A stretch of 64,000 nucleotides of DNA from Erodium maritimum (taxonomy: Eukaryota > Streptophyta > Magnoliopsida > Geraniales > Geraniaceae): the NCBI GenBank assembly GCA_963921825.1, contig OY997591.1, positions 36,787,825 through 36,851,824 on the forward strand, in the 5' to 3' direction. This document shows positions 46,481 to 58,257 of the stretch, one piece after another (positions within the stretch are counted from its first letter, which is position 1; every line of letters starts with the position of its first letter). Under the pieces are notes generated by a model. That model worked only from the letters and a program-made list of their open reading frames with translations, ran no database searches and was not told where the DNA came from. A program made the translations under genes and the position numbers.

Positions 46481-47044
46481 TACCTCCCAGAAAGGATGAA
46501 AGTTGGTTGAAATTATTATCTGATCCTGTGAGAAAAACTAGCTCTGTGTTCGTTTGCAAGTGACCGAATAAGTTAGGATTTTTTTTGGATTTACTCGCAT
46601 ATCTGTTTCGACGAAGATCTATATTATCACGAAGTTAAATGACTCATTATAGGGCGATTACAAATTGTTGGTGGTAAAGCCTGGCCCAAAAACCGAAAGG
46701 TGAATTGTAGGACGCATCAACGACATTAGTGGCTTCCGATCAATACACCGTACGTTCCACCTTAGGCGTAGAAAATTTCATTTATAGGACCGTTCAAAGA
46801 AGGGCTCAAGTCAATGACTTCTGCTGGAATCCATGTAATGACAAAGAATAACTAGTTAGCCAAGGATTTCTCTGTTGTATTTCATCTTTTGGCTTGGAGG
46901 AAGTCATCCCTTGTTCCTTTGGGAATATAATATTCTTATTAACGATTAATAATCCAACTTTAACATAACCATTAGATGTTTCGAGTTGGTCAAGTCTACT
47001 ACCTTAGTTCAAAATTATAAGTTATTCAGAAGTTTTAGTTTCAT
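46480..47044. other. Intergenic stretch, nothing recognised
   Basis: No ORF of note, no repeat shared with the rest of the window, and no RNA gene signature that I can see. Confidence 0.4.
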
Positions 47045-47713
47045 TTGGTGGTTTCTTCTATTGATTTTGTTGTGGAAGGAGCCCCATCACAGGGAAGATG
47101 TATGGAAACAATGTATGGTATTGGCCAATCTTTGGGTTTGGCATTGAAATTCATGTGTGCGGATGATCTTTTAATCACTACCTTTGACAAAGCTTATGTC
47201 CCTGTACATAGAAATTCCAAACTTTCTGATTTAGGGTTGGACGTCACTTTGGGGCACTCTATTTTTAATGCTTCCGTCCAGGCTACTCCATTGGATTTGT
47301 TCCTATCATTAACGGATCAATCACTCAATTCTCCGATCACCACAATCACGAAAGAAAGTCTGAAGGAAGATCTGGAGAAGGATTCAAGTAGCGGTTGGGA
47401 CTTTTTTCAGCAACGTGAGAAGAAAAATCCGAAGTCCAAGAAGAATATTTTGAAGGACATGAAGATTTCAAATGCTTTAGTTCCGTTCAAAGAGACCAAG
47501 ACCCCGTCCACACATAATGTTTTGAGTTGTCATGCAGATCTAGCTACCTTGCCAATTCCTTACTTTGGAAATTACAAAAGGGGAAAATGGTTGGGGAGAA
47601 CCGCAACAATAGTTTTGTACCAAGAAAAACCTAAGAGTAGATCTAGAAGGAGAATCGGAGAATCAATTAAGAGGGTCCGGGAATACGTGAAAAAGGTGGG
47701 AATCAAAGCTTAG
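47045..47713 (+). CDS. Unrecognised ORF, 222 codons (first ATG at 47102)
   Basis: The open frame follows a TAG at 47036 and first meets ATG at 47102 (203 codons). The product is not recognised. It is hydrophilic, with a Lys/Glu-rich middle (SGWDFFQQREKKNPKSKKN) and an Arg/Lys-rich end (KSRSRRRIGESIKRVREYVKK) that could bind nucleic acid or act as a nuclear signal. No membrane segment, signal peptide or known catalytic motif. Beyond the TAG the frame stays open to about 47819 with an acidic segment (DLEVPEKLDFGEDDIKEYE), so the stop may be a later mutation. Codon use looks more gene-like than the shadows elsewhere. It could be an exon of a decayed host gene or an ORF1-type remnant of a LINE; I cannot decide between them. 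Confidence 0.35.
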   Translation: MVVSSIDFVVEGAPSQGRCMETMYGIGQSLGLALKFMCADDLLITTFDKAYVPVHRNSKLSDLGLDVTLGHSIFNASVQATPLDLFLSLTDQSLNSPITTITKESLKEDLEKDSSSGWDFFQQREKKNPKSKKNILKDMKISNALVPFKETKTPSTHNVLSCHADLATLPIPYFGNYKRGKWLGRTATIVLYQEKPKSRSRRRIGESIKRVREYVKKVGIKA

Positions 47714-48343
47714 GAGTTAAGGGAATTGGTCTTGGAACAGTTTAATAATCTGGACCTTGAGGTGCCAGAAAAATTGGATTTTGGAGAGGACGATATAAAG
47801 GAGTATGAGAATGTGTGAGACGAGGAGGATTTAGTCTTTTGAGTTGTTATTGTGGTTCTTGCAAGATTTCGTTCGCACTCTCTTCGTTGTGGTGTGTATT
47901 GCCATATTTGGAATGGAGGTTGTTATGAGTCTATTGTCGTTGATGGGCTGTAATCTCCTATTGTTTTCCATTCATCCGGGTTTGGGTACCGTTTTTGTTT
48001 TGCTTCAGTTGTAAGATTTTGTTTTTACTGTATTTTTTTTCCAGGTAGATCCTCATTTTTGAATCTTCGATCACCTATTCTTTTTGTATTTTTGTTCTCT
48101 AAGAGCATCTTCTATGGTAAGCAGGTAGATAATGGTAAGAGGTATTAATACTATTTTTTTTTTCAATTTTTCTCTCTTCCAAATCATTAGTTACTATCAT
48201 TAGCTCTGTAGAGTTAACCATTAGCTACGACGACCTTACAACGCCTTACTACGGGTATTCTAAAATACAAAGCATGAATAAAACCCTAACTCATCAAAAA
48301 AAATTGTAAAGATAAAGTACTCCTTAAATGATCGTCATCACAC
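47714..48343. other. Intergenic, T-rich, nothing certain
   Basis: Several T-rich runs and a short continuation of the upstream frame. No known domain or repeat. The LINE target site CCGTCGACTA lies at its right edge (48344-48353). Confidence 0.4.
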
Positions 48344-48353
48344 CCGTCGACTA
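48344..48353. repeat. Target-site duplication of the minus-strand LINE, 3' side
   Basis: CCGTCGACTA is repeated at 55681-55690. With one mismatch the match extends a few bases further (CCGTCGACTAAG versus CCGTCGACTATG). It brackets the element's poly(T) on one side and its 5' end on the other. Confidence 0.8.
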
Positions 48354-48365
48354 AGTTTTTTTTTA

Positions 48366-49596
48366 TCAAAGAAAGCATATATTAAGCAACCCTCTTTCGA
48401 GGTGGAAAAAAGGTTACAAACAAAAACTTACACCCAGCTACAGGTGAGGAAGAAGTACAAATCAACAACAGCAAAATACAAACCCCAGCAAGGGGGATAC
48501 AAAGTGGAGATTAATTTTCGAAGATTAAATGTTGTGTAGAAGTGTCTTAGAGCAAATCTTATGAAGATAGCCAAAATCATATAGGGCTGTAGTGAGGATA
48601 GGGGCCCAAAATGTCCAATGCAGAGTGTGTGAGAGGAGATGATCCTTGAATGCAAGTGATGCTAAATAATCAGTGTAACTGTGAGACTAATGAGGGGACC
48701 TGTTGGTGAAGGTTGTAAAGTGACACAGATGTTACTGGAATTGGGGGAGAATTGGATGATCACCACAAATAAGTCTGGCTTCAGCAATGTATTTATTGTC
48801 AATAAGCAGGGGTACATGAGAACTGGACTGGAGGATTGCAAGTTTTTTGAATTCTTGAATTGCAGTTGTGTTTGTGAAGTCTTGTATGGTTTGGAAATCC
48901 ATGCTTGCTGAGAGAGTTGATGGGAGCAAGTCATTCAGTTGCAGGTCCAAGGTTAAATGATGATAAAATAGACTTGAGAGGTAAGCAGGTGAGGTAGCTT
49001 GGGTCCTAAGTCAGTGAAGAACATGCAAAACACTCTTAAACAAAAAACAAAAACCCACACACCAAAGAGGCTGAGAAGAGAAAACCCTCACACCAAAGAG
49101 AAAGAAACAACTCAGAGACACTCTTATCCTCACCAAGGGCAAAAACAGAACCCTCACCCCATCCCCACCACCCAAAACCCAGATATTTAAGTGTAGAGAA
49201 GGAAAATAAGAGAAAGACAAATTGAAGAAAAGCTTAGAAGAGAAAATCAAGATTCAAGCGGAGAGGAGTTCAATAGAGAACATTGGTCACTTAGTAGCAC
49301 ACGTTCTTGGGGAAGAGATCCACTGTTGAATTGTAAAGTGGTGATCTTGATTGAAGGAGGCCCAATCCCAACTATAAGTCTTGTTTATGATTCTATTAAA
49401 GATGGTTCATGAGGATTCATTGATTCCATTGAAAAGGAGAGAGGTCCCAGCTAGCCATAATTGCCAAATTGTGACTTGAAGTAATATACCCCAACAACTT
49501 CAGTTTAGGGGGAACCAGTATAGACCATGAGTAGAATAGATCCTTGACAGTAGCAGGACAAACCCAATATAAGCCCCACCAGTTGCATATGAGAGC
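48366..49596 (-). other. LINE 3' region after zf-RVT
   Basis: Sequence between the zf-RVT remnant and the poly(A) tail, with only broken short frames. Probably the decayed ORF2 C-terminus and 3' untranslated region; no motif seen. Confidence 0.4.
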
Positions 49597-52500
49597 CTAA
49601 GTGTCCGAAGCCTTTTTAAAGTGCAGAAGAATGTGAGCTCCATCTTCAAAATCCCAGGAGCAATGAGTGCAAATTAATTGTTGCAATGTGAATTCCATAC
49701 CTCTTCCTTCTAAGAAACATTTAGATGGAATTGCTTCTAAGCAGGCAAGCCAAGAAAAAGCAGAGATTTTAGGAGGAACTCCTGGGATCCAAACCTTTTG
49801 AAGCCTAAGAAGTAGTTGTGTTACCTTGAAGTGCAAGTAGGCCATAAATTTCGCTGACTGGGAAACCTTTATCATCCCATTTCCAGGTTAATTGATCATC
49901 ATTATGATTTAACTGAATAGAGTCCAGTATTGCAAATAGGACACCCCATTCCTTAGCTTCCCTTCCTAGGAAAACCCTTCTCAAATTTAAATTCCAGTCC
50001 TCATTTTCCTAGGTATCTGCAATGAGTTTGTGCTTTGTGTTTGGTGATGAATAGATTCTAGGGAAAAGTGTATCTCCCCACCAGATATCTTCCCAAAAAT
50101 GAATTATGTTACCTCTTCCAAGCACCCAGATCAGTCCCTTATCCCCAAAACAATCAGCAAACCTTCGATCTCTTAGTAGTGTCATAAAATGAGAGAGAAA
50201 GCTAGGTCTGCCTAGTTCAATGAATTTGCTTAGATCCCACTCATTGAAATTCCAACCCATTTTGGCACAAATAGTTTGCTTCCATAGAGAATTTCCTCTA
50301 GAGCAAACCTCCACCACCATTTTGCTAGAAATGAGATATTCATAAGGTTTAAATTTCTGATACTTAGTCCCCCATCAGATTTTACTTTGCAGACTTGACT
50401 CCACCCCACTTTACGGAAGACCCTTGAAGGTGCATTTCCATGCCACAAGAATCTCCTTTGCCATCTTTCCATTTCCTTTAACACTGATTTAGGGGCTTTG
50501 AGTAGAGAAAAATAATAAAGAGGTAAGGCACTAAGAGTTGATTTGATGAGAGTGATTCTCACTCCAAAGGACAACATATTTTCTTTCCAAAGTCCAAGAC
50601 TTGTTTTGAGTTTACTAATGATAGGCTGCCAAGTAGAGATCTTCTTGGGGTTGGCTCCCAATGAGAAGCAAAGATAGGCAACAAGCAGTGATCTAGTATC
50701 ACAGGAAAGTATACTGGAAAAGTGCTCATTATCTTCAGTTGAGAGATTGAAGGGTATTAAGATGGATTTGCTGAAGTTGACCTTGAGTCCAGAGGCCAAT
50801 TTGAATAATTTGAGTGCACTTTTCAGATTCTGAGCTCCATGTGTTGTTGCTTTGATGAAGAATAATGTGTCATCTGCAAACTGCAGATGTGAGATGTGTG
50901 GACCATTTATCCCTAAAGAGATTCCTTGGAATTGATCATGCAGTAAACCAGCTTTCATAAATTGATTGAGCCCCTCAGCAATTAGAGCAAACAGTAGAGG
51001 TGACAATAAACAGCCTTTCCTTATTCCTTTGAATAATTTGAATAAAGGAGATGGTGATCCATTGATGAGTATGGAGACATGAGCTTTGGAGCAAGAAATC
51101 ATCCAGAGTCTCTAGAGACTTCCAAAGCCCATTCTAGAAAGTAATTTCAATATATAAACCCAATTGACATTATCAAATGCCTTTTCAAAGTCTGCTTTGA
51201 ATAGGAGAGCAAGAGTTTTTGATTTTTTGATCTTATGAACCACCTCATTAGCAACAAGAGCTCCATCTAATATTTGCCTCCCAGCTAGGAAGCCTGTCTG
51301 CTCAAAGCCTACCAATTGATTGACCACTCCTTTTAATCTTGAAGTCAATATTTTAGTGAGTATCTTGTAAGGACCACCCATTAGGCTGATGGGTCTATAA
51401 TCATCAAAGATTAGGGGGTCTCCTTCTTTGGTATCAGAGTTATGAAGGAGGAATTGAGTGTCTTCCCCAGATGAACAAACATATGAAAATAGGCTAAAAA
51501 ATTCATCAAATCCACCTTAATGATTAGCCAACAAACCTGATAGAATCTGAGAGTAAAGCCATCAGGGCTTGTTGCCTTTTCTCCAGGGCAAACCATTATT
51601 TCTTTAAGAGTTTCTTCTTCAGAGAAGGGCCTCTCTAGATCTTGAGATTGCTCTGATGAGATAGAATTGAAGCTCAAATGATCTAGATTGATATGATTAG
51701 TAATGGAGCTAGAGAATCTTGCTTCAAAATAAGTGGAGGCAGCTCCCTTAATCAGCATAGGATCTTGCAGTAATGTGTCATTGACCATGATTTGTGTTAT
51801 TTTCTTCCTCAACCCTTGAAAGTTAGACACCCTATGAAAGAATCTAGAGCCTTTATCACCCTCATGAAACCATTCTCTCAGTGCATTCTAGTGGAGTTAG
51901 AACTCTTTCTTCTATTAATGCATCAAGCTTATCCAAAGATACTGTAAGTTGGGCTATATCAGTATCAAGATACCCAAACACTCGGGAGTTCCATTCTTTG
52001 AGGTGTTCCTTTAATAATTTGAGCTTCTTCCAGAGAATAAGATGAGGTTGGCATGTAAGGTGTAAAGTCTCCTAGAATTGCTCAACCATTTTGTAGAACC
52101 TCCCATCTTCTAACCATATGTTAAGGAATTTAAAGGGTCTTGGTCCCCAATCAACCTGTTCCTCAAAAAGAATTATTTCTCTATGATCTGATATGTACCT
52201 TGGCAAACATTGTTGAGTGAGATTATTGAATTTTGCTAGAAAATCAGAGGAAACCAAGAACCTATCTAATCTTGAGGCAGTGGAGCCAGTACAAAACCAT
52301 GTGAACCTTCCCTCAGATAGATGTAAATCTATCAGAGCAAGAGTTCAATGAGGCCCTGGAAATTATTCATATCTCTTACAGACCCTCTAGAGGATGATCT
52401 TTCATCAAAAGATAGGACTGAATTAAAGTCTCCAACTAGAATCAAAAGAGATAAAGGGTTTTGAATGTTTAATTCTTCAATTAAATCTAGCCAGAGAGCT

Positions 52501-52856
52501 CTCCTACCTGATCTTGTGCAAGGGGCATAGATATTTGAAATGCAACAGGCTTCCCCAGTGGCTTTGAGAGAGCCAAACCATAACATTGCTCCATTCATTT
52601 TTTGAATTCTTGTAAGCTGAAAGTAAGATGATCTCCAACACATAATGAGTCTCCCAGATAATCCAATAGCAGGTATATAGTCCATTTCCCAGTCCCAATT
52701 CATACTACAGGATCTGAGAAAGCTAGAGGTGGGAGATAGTAGTTTTTTTTCCTGTAATAGAACCATTGTAGGTTGTTGCTTGCGGATCACGTCACCCAAC
52801 GTCTTCCTCTTTTGTGAGGAAGATTGTCCTCTCAAGTTCCAAGAGAGGACTATCAT
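49597..52856 (-). pseudogene. LINE ORF2: endonuclease, reverse transcriptase, zf-RVT (broken)
   Basis: Starts MIVLSWNLRGQ at 52856. Endonuclease/phosphatase-type residues: SWN, LLQEKK (metal-binding E), VGDFN, and in a later frame YISDHREI (52190-52210; catalytic SDH), so the domain spans about 52856-52140. Reverse transcriptase: KATSPDGFTLRFYQ and LNSSFITLIPKK (51411-51830), GPYKILTKILTSRLK, FLAGRQILDGALVANEV and FKADFEKAFDNVNW (51112-51381), KGCLLSPLLFALIAEGLNQF and LQFADDTLFF (50230-51102, FADD in place of YADD). zf-RVT: VWIPGVPPKISAFSWLACLE and THCSWDFEDGAHILLHF (49597-49875). At least four frame breaks. The family nicks target DNA and primes reverse transcription there. Confidence 0.88.
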
Positions 52857-52865
52857 CTTACTAGC

Positions 52866-55401
52866 TTAGATGAGAGGCATTGGAGTGGGTAAATTTCCCA
52901 CATCCATTGAAGAAACAAGACTTGAATTTATCTGATCTTCCTCTTCACCACCAAAATCTGAAGCCAGAGTTCGAACATCGTCTTCTAATCTCTCATCATC
53001 CAGGGAGGCAAGTTTTTGTAGAATCAAGTCTTCACTACAGTCAGCAGAGATCCCTATCACCTTTCCAAAACTCCAAGCCTTTTTAGCCTCATTCAACTGA
53101 CTTTTGGAGATAAAGATTTTATGGTTTGAGCCTTTCTCTTTGCTTGGACCTTGTTGAATAGTGATGTGGTGAGGCTGTGAACTTTTTGGATTTGCCTTTC
53201 TTAATTTTGGAGATAGAGGGAAATTTGAATCAGGTTCCAAGGTGTCTGCAGGAGGTGGGGCAATTCGCAGAGAATAGTTGTCACTGGCCAAGCAATCCAA
53301 TCCAAGTATCTCAGTTGGTAGTAGCTGTGTTGAGGGTGATAGATGGTCTGAAAGTACCTCTTTTGTAGCAGGTGCAGTTAATGAGGGCTTGTCCAAGGAG
53401 ATTATCTCACCTGAAACTGGGAAAGGGTTTTTTGAGCCTCACCCACCAATAACTGTTGATGTGGCTTTGTACTTGCAGCATTGGGATTGAACTGAGATGG
53501 TTGAACTGAGGTTGAATTGGTCAGATCCTGAGATTTTTGGGCTGACCAAGGATGAAAAGTCAATAACTTGATTGTGCTCTGAGAAGGTGAGGTTCTAAGT
53601 TCATCTTCTTCCAAGGGATCTGTATTATCCAAGGAATCTTTCACCACCCTTTTTTTGGAGTATAGAGAGATCGGATGGGGTAGTTATTGAGTTTGTGACT
53701 CCAAGAGAACCATCTTGTGCTACAGGATGGATAATAACTCTTTCAACAAACTTAGAACCAGTCCCTGTAGCATTAATTTCTTGTTGCTGAGATGGAGGAA
53801 TGTCTGCAACAGACATGGAATGTGTAGGCTGAGTGGGTGAGTCTTTCTCATCAGAGATTGGTGAGCAAGTATCCCCCAACTGTGAGGATGGACAGTCCTT
53901 ATGTAAGGACTCAAAATCAGAGCTTAGTTTGTCTTGTATGTCTTCAAGATTAGCATTAATAGTAGGAACCTCAGAGGGAGTTAAAGACTGAACCCACAAG
54001 GAATACCTCTGTCTGCCAAGAAAAACCTCAGTTACTGAGGCAATTTGAGTAAATCTTGTTGTATGAATTAATAGAAAAGCCTCATTAATTTGGACTCCTG
54101 CTCTGGTAATAGGATGAGTATAAATATGCTTGCCAAATTTTGAGACTGCAGCTACAAATGTTTCATCACACCAACCATGAAAGGGCACTCCCTTCACTTT
54201 GATCCAGCACAGATGAGCTCCAACTTTTCCCAAAGCTTCTTTTCCAGGGATGAATGAGAGCCAATATTGAAGCCAGAATCCTTCATCTTTCATGATTTCT
54301 TTCTCCAAATCACGATTAGTGCAATGTACTAGCAATATATGATTCCCCAGATCTTTGAGACTGACTTCACATACACCTTCCATTGTTATATCTCTCATGA
54401 TTGTTTGTGCATTGTAGTTCTTGTGATCAATAGCAAGATGTGAGTTTTGAAAGTAGAGATGCTGATCAGTGACCACTGAACCTTGAATTATTAGGGGTTC
54501 CTCAAGAACAGGACTTGCAATTGCATTAGAAGGCTTGATAGCTTTGGTATCTTTATTTCCAATAGCCTTGGTGACAAAAAGCTTGGATCCATTGATCGAA
54601 TAACCATTAAAGAGATAAATGGCGTTCTTCAGTTGATTCTGCAAGAGAAAATAGCAAAAGCCATAGCTCTTACCTAACCTACTAGGCTTTGCAGCAATAT
54701 GCACTTTAGCAACTCCCCCAATCTCAGCAAAGAGGTTTGCCAGCCAATCTTCATTGGCTCTAGATGGTAAATTATGGATATAGGCCACACAGTTGGAGGG
54801 GTAGAACTGATTGTTGTTGGGATGCTTAGAAGTTGAAGCTTGACCCTTTTGTTGATTCTGATTCCAGCCTCCAAATTGATTGCTTTTGTAATAGGTTCTA
54901 TCTTACTCAAAGTAAGGATTTTGTTGATGATGTTTTCCAAGGATTTGTGGATGAGTGATTCCTCCATGTGAGTAGTTTGGAGTTGCATCATTTTTCGATA
55001 GCACTGGTTTGAAATGCTTGTCATAGAACATCTTCTGACCATCTATCAACTTTGTATGTCCTCCAGGGTAGTATTCTTGAGTTCGATCACTAGAGGAAGA
55101 GCTCGAGTCTTGGTTTCTTTTTCTTCTTGATACCATATTAGAGGACCAACTCAACTAAAAGATCAAGCTGATAGTTGAAGATCCAACTATGGTTATATTC
55201 TAACAGTTTCTTTTGAGGAAGTGCTGCAGAGCTCGGAGGTGGGAACAAGGTGGAGTTGGGTAGGTTGATGAGGAGAGGCCTTTCAAAGCCTGGTGGTGGC
55301 CCTATTGAAGAGGATTGAGTTCCTTCTCTGGAGTTAAGTGTCGGGCCAATATGAGGTTGCATTATGGGATGATTGCCATTGAGGTCAGCCAAGGTTAGCA
55401 T
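52866..55401 (-). pseudogene. LINE ORF1: RRM plus DUF4283-like nucleic-acid-binding protein (broken)
   Basis: Likely start at the ATG at 55401 (MLTLADLNGNH), with a Pro-rich N-terminus. The frame changes near 55140. From 55154 one frame with a single stop near 54900 leads into an RRM: VAYIHNLPSRA (RNP2) and GKSYGFCYFLL (RNP1) around 54788-54560. A DUF4283-like region follows (VSLKDLGNHILLVHCTNRD, EGFWLQYWLSFIPGKEA, WIKVKGVPFHGWCDETF). A Ser/Pro-rich low-complexity part has two more frame breaks (53625-53647 and about 53400), and an acidic C-terminus ends at 52866. About 840 codons in all. Plant L1 ORF1 proteins of this type coat element RNA. Smaller ORFs on the other strand are shadows. Confidence 0.78.
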
Positions 55402-55690
55402 GATGCAGATCTTTGTGTGTTGATGAACTTGGTTTGAGAGAAGAGTCGTGGAGAGTGAAAACTAGGAGATCAATGAGGACAAACTCAACGGTGGTCCGAT
55501 GGACCTGATTAGTCCCATCCTGAACACAACACCGTGAGGAAGAATAAAGCTTTGATGATGATCTTCAACCAATCTTCAAGTGAGAACAGTAGCCGAGCAA
55601 GATTTTCAAGGTACAGAGAGGAGTGTCCTGTAGCTAATTAAGAGAGAAATTTAAATTTAATGCTATTATGTAAGCCATTTCCGTCGACTA

Positions 55691-56426
55691 TGTTGATACG
55701 TATCTTCAAGTGGACAACGTTTCCTAGTGGACGAATATGTATTATCTTTTAATTAATGCACATAAGGTATGGCGTATGAGACTATCATCGCATGGGAGGA
55801 GTTTATAGATTTGGAATAATACGTCCTATTTTTATCCGTGAGTTTAGTAAGACTTCAAGTACAGCACTGGCCTTCTTAGAAACAGCACCAAAACATTGAC
55901 TTCAATTTTCTATCTATGAAAACAAATTGATTCTTGTATTTTTTAAAGCCTGTTGTCAAATTATTTATTTCTCTATAGAAGACCAAATATAATATCTTAT
56001 TAACAAAGTAGTAAGGTAGTTGGCATAGTTTTGACAATGTCAACTACGTTGTAAATATGGGATTCTTTCTCCTCCAACTTAACCTTATTTTTAACAAAAA
56101 TGCGTCTTATTAGGAGCATATATAAACAAGTGGGACATTCAGAAAATAAAGAAACTAAATTGAACGATTCTTACCCAGAAAAAAGGAGGAAGCATACTGC
56201 TATACGCATCCATTAAGGATACTGGTGTCTCATCCATATGTCTATGATCGATCCTTTGTTATAATTACTAGTTATCATATGACCATGCTGTTTTTTTTTT
56301 GAAATATATGACCAAGCTGTTGACAGATTGAAATACCCATGATAAAACGCATAAATAGCTTCCTGTATTCAATAAATAACTTTTATGTCAGGATGGATTT
56401 TAAATTTATCAGGGGAGGCAGCACTT
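55691..56426. other. AT-rich intergenic DNA, nothing recognised
   Basis: Between the LINE duplication (55681-55690) and the (TA)n tract. No ORF, RNA gene or repeat seen. Possibly old unique or host sequence. Confidence 0.4.
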
Positions 56427-56450
56427 TATATATATATATATATATATATA
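56427..56450. repeat. (TA)n microsatellite bounding the foldback element
   Basis: About 12 TA units directly abutting GGGAAGCAATCAGGTGCGAA. Similar tracts lie at 3929-3944, 4199-4222, 4480-4499, 57931-57940, 58221-58255 and 58541-58562, each at an element end. Confidence 0.8.
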
Positions 56451-56734
56451 GGGAAGCAATCAGGTGCGAACCCCTCTTAAAATGCGAACATGCGAACTCA
56501 ACAACAACATGACACGTGTCGCGCTTAGAAATGCTCATCTTTTTTTTCCCCAACAAGTTTATTAATTTAATTTTTCCCACTTCGTTTCAACTCCGATTTA
56601 ATTTTTTTTGCACCAATATTCTTATTTTTTCAAGAGCTTTCTAACAAGTAGTGGATTGCATATATTTTGATGTGTTTTTGAATACGTGTGTGGATGTGTT
56701 AATATGAGTGCGAAAAAGTGTGATGTGTTTTGCA

Positions 56735-56955
56735 AATTTAGTGTATATGGTTTGCGGATTTAGTGTATATGGTTTGCAGATTTAGTGTAAATGGTTTGCG
56801 GATTTAGTGTATATGGTTTGCGAATTTAGTGTGTTTTGCAAATCTAGTGTATATGGTTTGCGGATTTAGTGTATATGGTTTGCGAATTTAGTGTATATGG
56901 TTTGCGAATTTAGTGTATATGGTTTGCAAATTTAGTGTATATGGTTTGCGAATTT
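56735..56955 (+). repeat. 20-22 bp tandem repeat, left arm
   Basis: Units TTTAGTGTATATGGTTTGCG with RA variants. Its reverse complement forms the array at 57365-57650, so the two arrays can pair as a long imperfect hairpin. Confidence 0.85.
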
Positions 56956-57364
56956 ATTTTTAGTTGACTACTATTAGATCTTCACGTTTATTTCTGAAGA
57001 CATATTGTTGAATTGCAATGGAATAGGCTCATGACATTGTTACTTTGTAATTAATATATCAACTAATAACCAATATACATATTGCATGAAATTAAAATTG
57101 AACCAAACATAATTTCTTAATGACTTATTAATAAACTTTCTTGTGCAAACAGTAATCAAAATTGAGAGATAACTTACTCAATTATCAAGTACCAGAAATT
57201 GAAAAGTGAAGAAGCTCTTCATCATTCATGGAAGAACCAAATTCTGAATATGTAATACATTATGTGGGTATGCATCAATTCACTTACATTCTCCATGGTT
57301 GATAATAATTGAACCCTTGTCACCCAAAGAAATACTTAACAGTATACAATATATAAAGCAAGCA

Positions 57365-57655
57365 AATTTAGTGTGAAAATTACACTAAATTCGCAAACCA
57401 TATACACTAAATTCGCAAACCATATACACTAAATCCGCAAACCATATACACTAAATCCGCAAACCATATACATTAAATTTGCAAAACACACTAAATTCGC
57501 AAACCATATACACTAAATCCGCAAACCATATACACTAAATCCGCAAATCATATACACTAAATTTGCAAAAACACACTAAATTCGCAAACCATATACACTA
57601 AATCCGCAAACCATATACACTAAATCCGCAAACCATATACACTAAATTTGCAAAA
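57365..57655 (-). repeat. 20-22 bp tandem repeat, right arm
   Basis: Units CGCAAACCATATACACTAAA with T/C variants, slightly more units than the left arm. Ends at the block GCAAAACACATCACAC, mirrored in the left arm by GTGTGATGTGTTTTGC. Confidence 0.85.
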
Positions 57656-57938
57656 CACATCACACTTTTCGCACTCATATTCACACATACACACACTTAT
57701 TCAAAAACACATCAAAATATATGCAATCCACTACTTGTTAGAAAACTCTTGAAAAAATAAGAATATTGGCGCAAGAAAAAATGAAATCGGAGTTGAAACG
57801 AAACGGAAAAAATCGAATTAATAAACTTGATTATAAAAAAGGGGGCATTTTCTGAGCGCGACACATGGCGCAATCCGGTTGAGTTCGCATGTTCGCACCG
57901 TAACTCATGGTTCTCACCTGATTGCTCTCCTATATATA

Positions 57939-58218
57939 TAGGGGTCTATCGAGTACAAACCTTGTTTTGGGTCAGAACGTAGAACCAATCTAGACCATTG
58001 ATTACCCAAATCGGATGACCACCGAAATTCAGGGGGGGTGGGGGTGATTGATTACGAAATTAATTACAAGATATGCATTAATTAAAAAGATATGCATTAA
58101 ATCTGGGCCTTTAATTCTATGATCCAAGGGCCCTAGATTGAAAGTTCTACGTTCTGACGAAGTTATAAAGTTTGCAGTTGATAATTATAAAGTTCTGACA
58201 AAGTTATAAAGTTTGCAC

Positions 58219-58222
<4 letters not shown>
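57939..58222. mobile_element. (TA)n-bounded MITE-like element, copy M4
   Basis: Colinear with M1 and M2: GGGGTCTATCGAGTACAAAC, GGGTCAGAACGTAGAACC, ACCATTGATTACCC, ATTCAGGGGGGG, GATCCAAGGGCCC, GTTCTACGTTCTGACGAA. The right end carries a short internal duplication (AAAGTTCTGACAAAGTTATA) before TTTGCACCTGA and a (TA)n of about 17 units. Confidence 0.65.

Positions 58223-58254
<32 letters not shown>

Positions 58255-58257
<3 letters not shown>

Larger units (their letters stand above)
48356..55680 (-). mobile_element. Apparently full-length L1-type LINE, minus strand, 7.3 kb, with TSD
   Basis: In minus orientation: 5' untranslated region 55680-55402, ORF1 55401-52866, ORF2 starting at 52856 only 9 bp after the ORF1 stop, then a 3' end with a GATAAAAAAAAA tail (48356-48365 as T run). 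A 10-bp perfect duplication CCGTCGACTA flanks both ends. Plant L1 elements have this order: RRM/DUF4283-type ORF1, then endonuclease, reverse transcriptase and zf-RVT. Several frameshifts and stops are present, so it is inactive, but the untruncated 5' end is unusual among LINE copies. Confidence 0.88.
56450..57931. mobile_element. Large foldback element with minisatellite arms, (TA)n-bounded
   Basis: The left arm (56450 to about 56950) and right arm (about 57365-57931) are inverted copies at roughly 85-90 per cent identity by eye. Outer ends are GGGAAGCAATCAGGTGCGAA and TCACCTGATTGCTCTCC. Inside each arm are TTAATTYRATTTTTYCC, GTTTCAACTCCGATTT, a 40-bp block with GTAGTGGATTGCATATAT, and then a 20-22 bp tandem repeat (TTTAGTGTATATGGTTTGCG, about ten units left; reversed on the right). 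The loop (56951-57364) is unique and AT-rich. No transposase. A non-autonomous foldback/MITE-type element is the best description. Confidence 0.75.
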
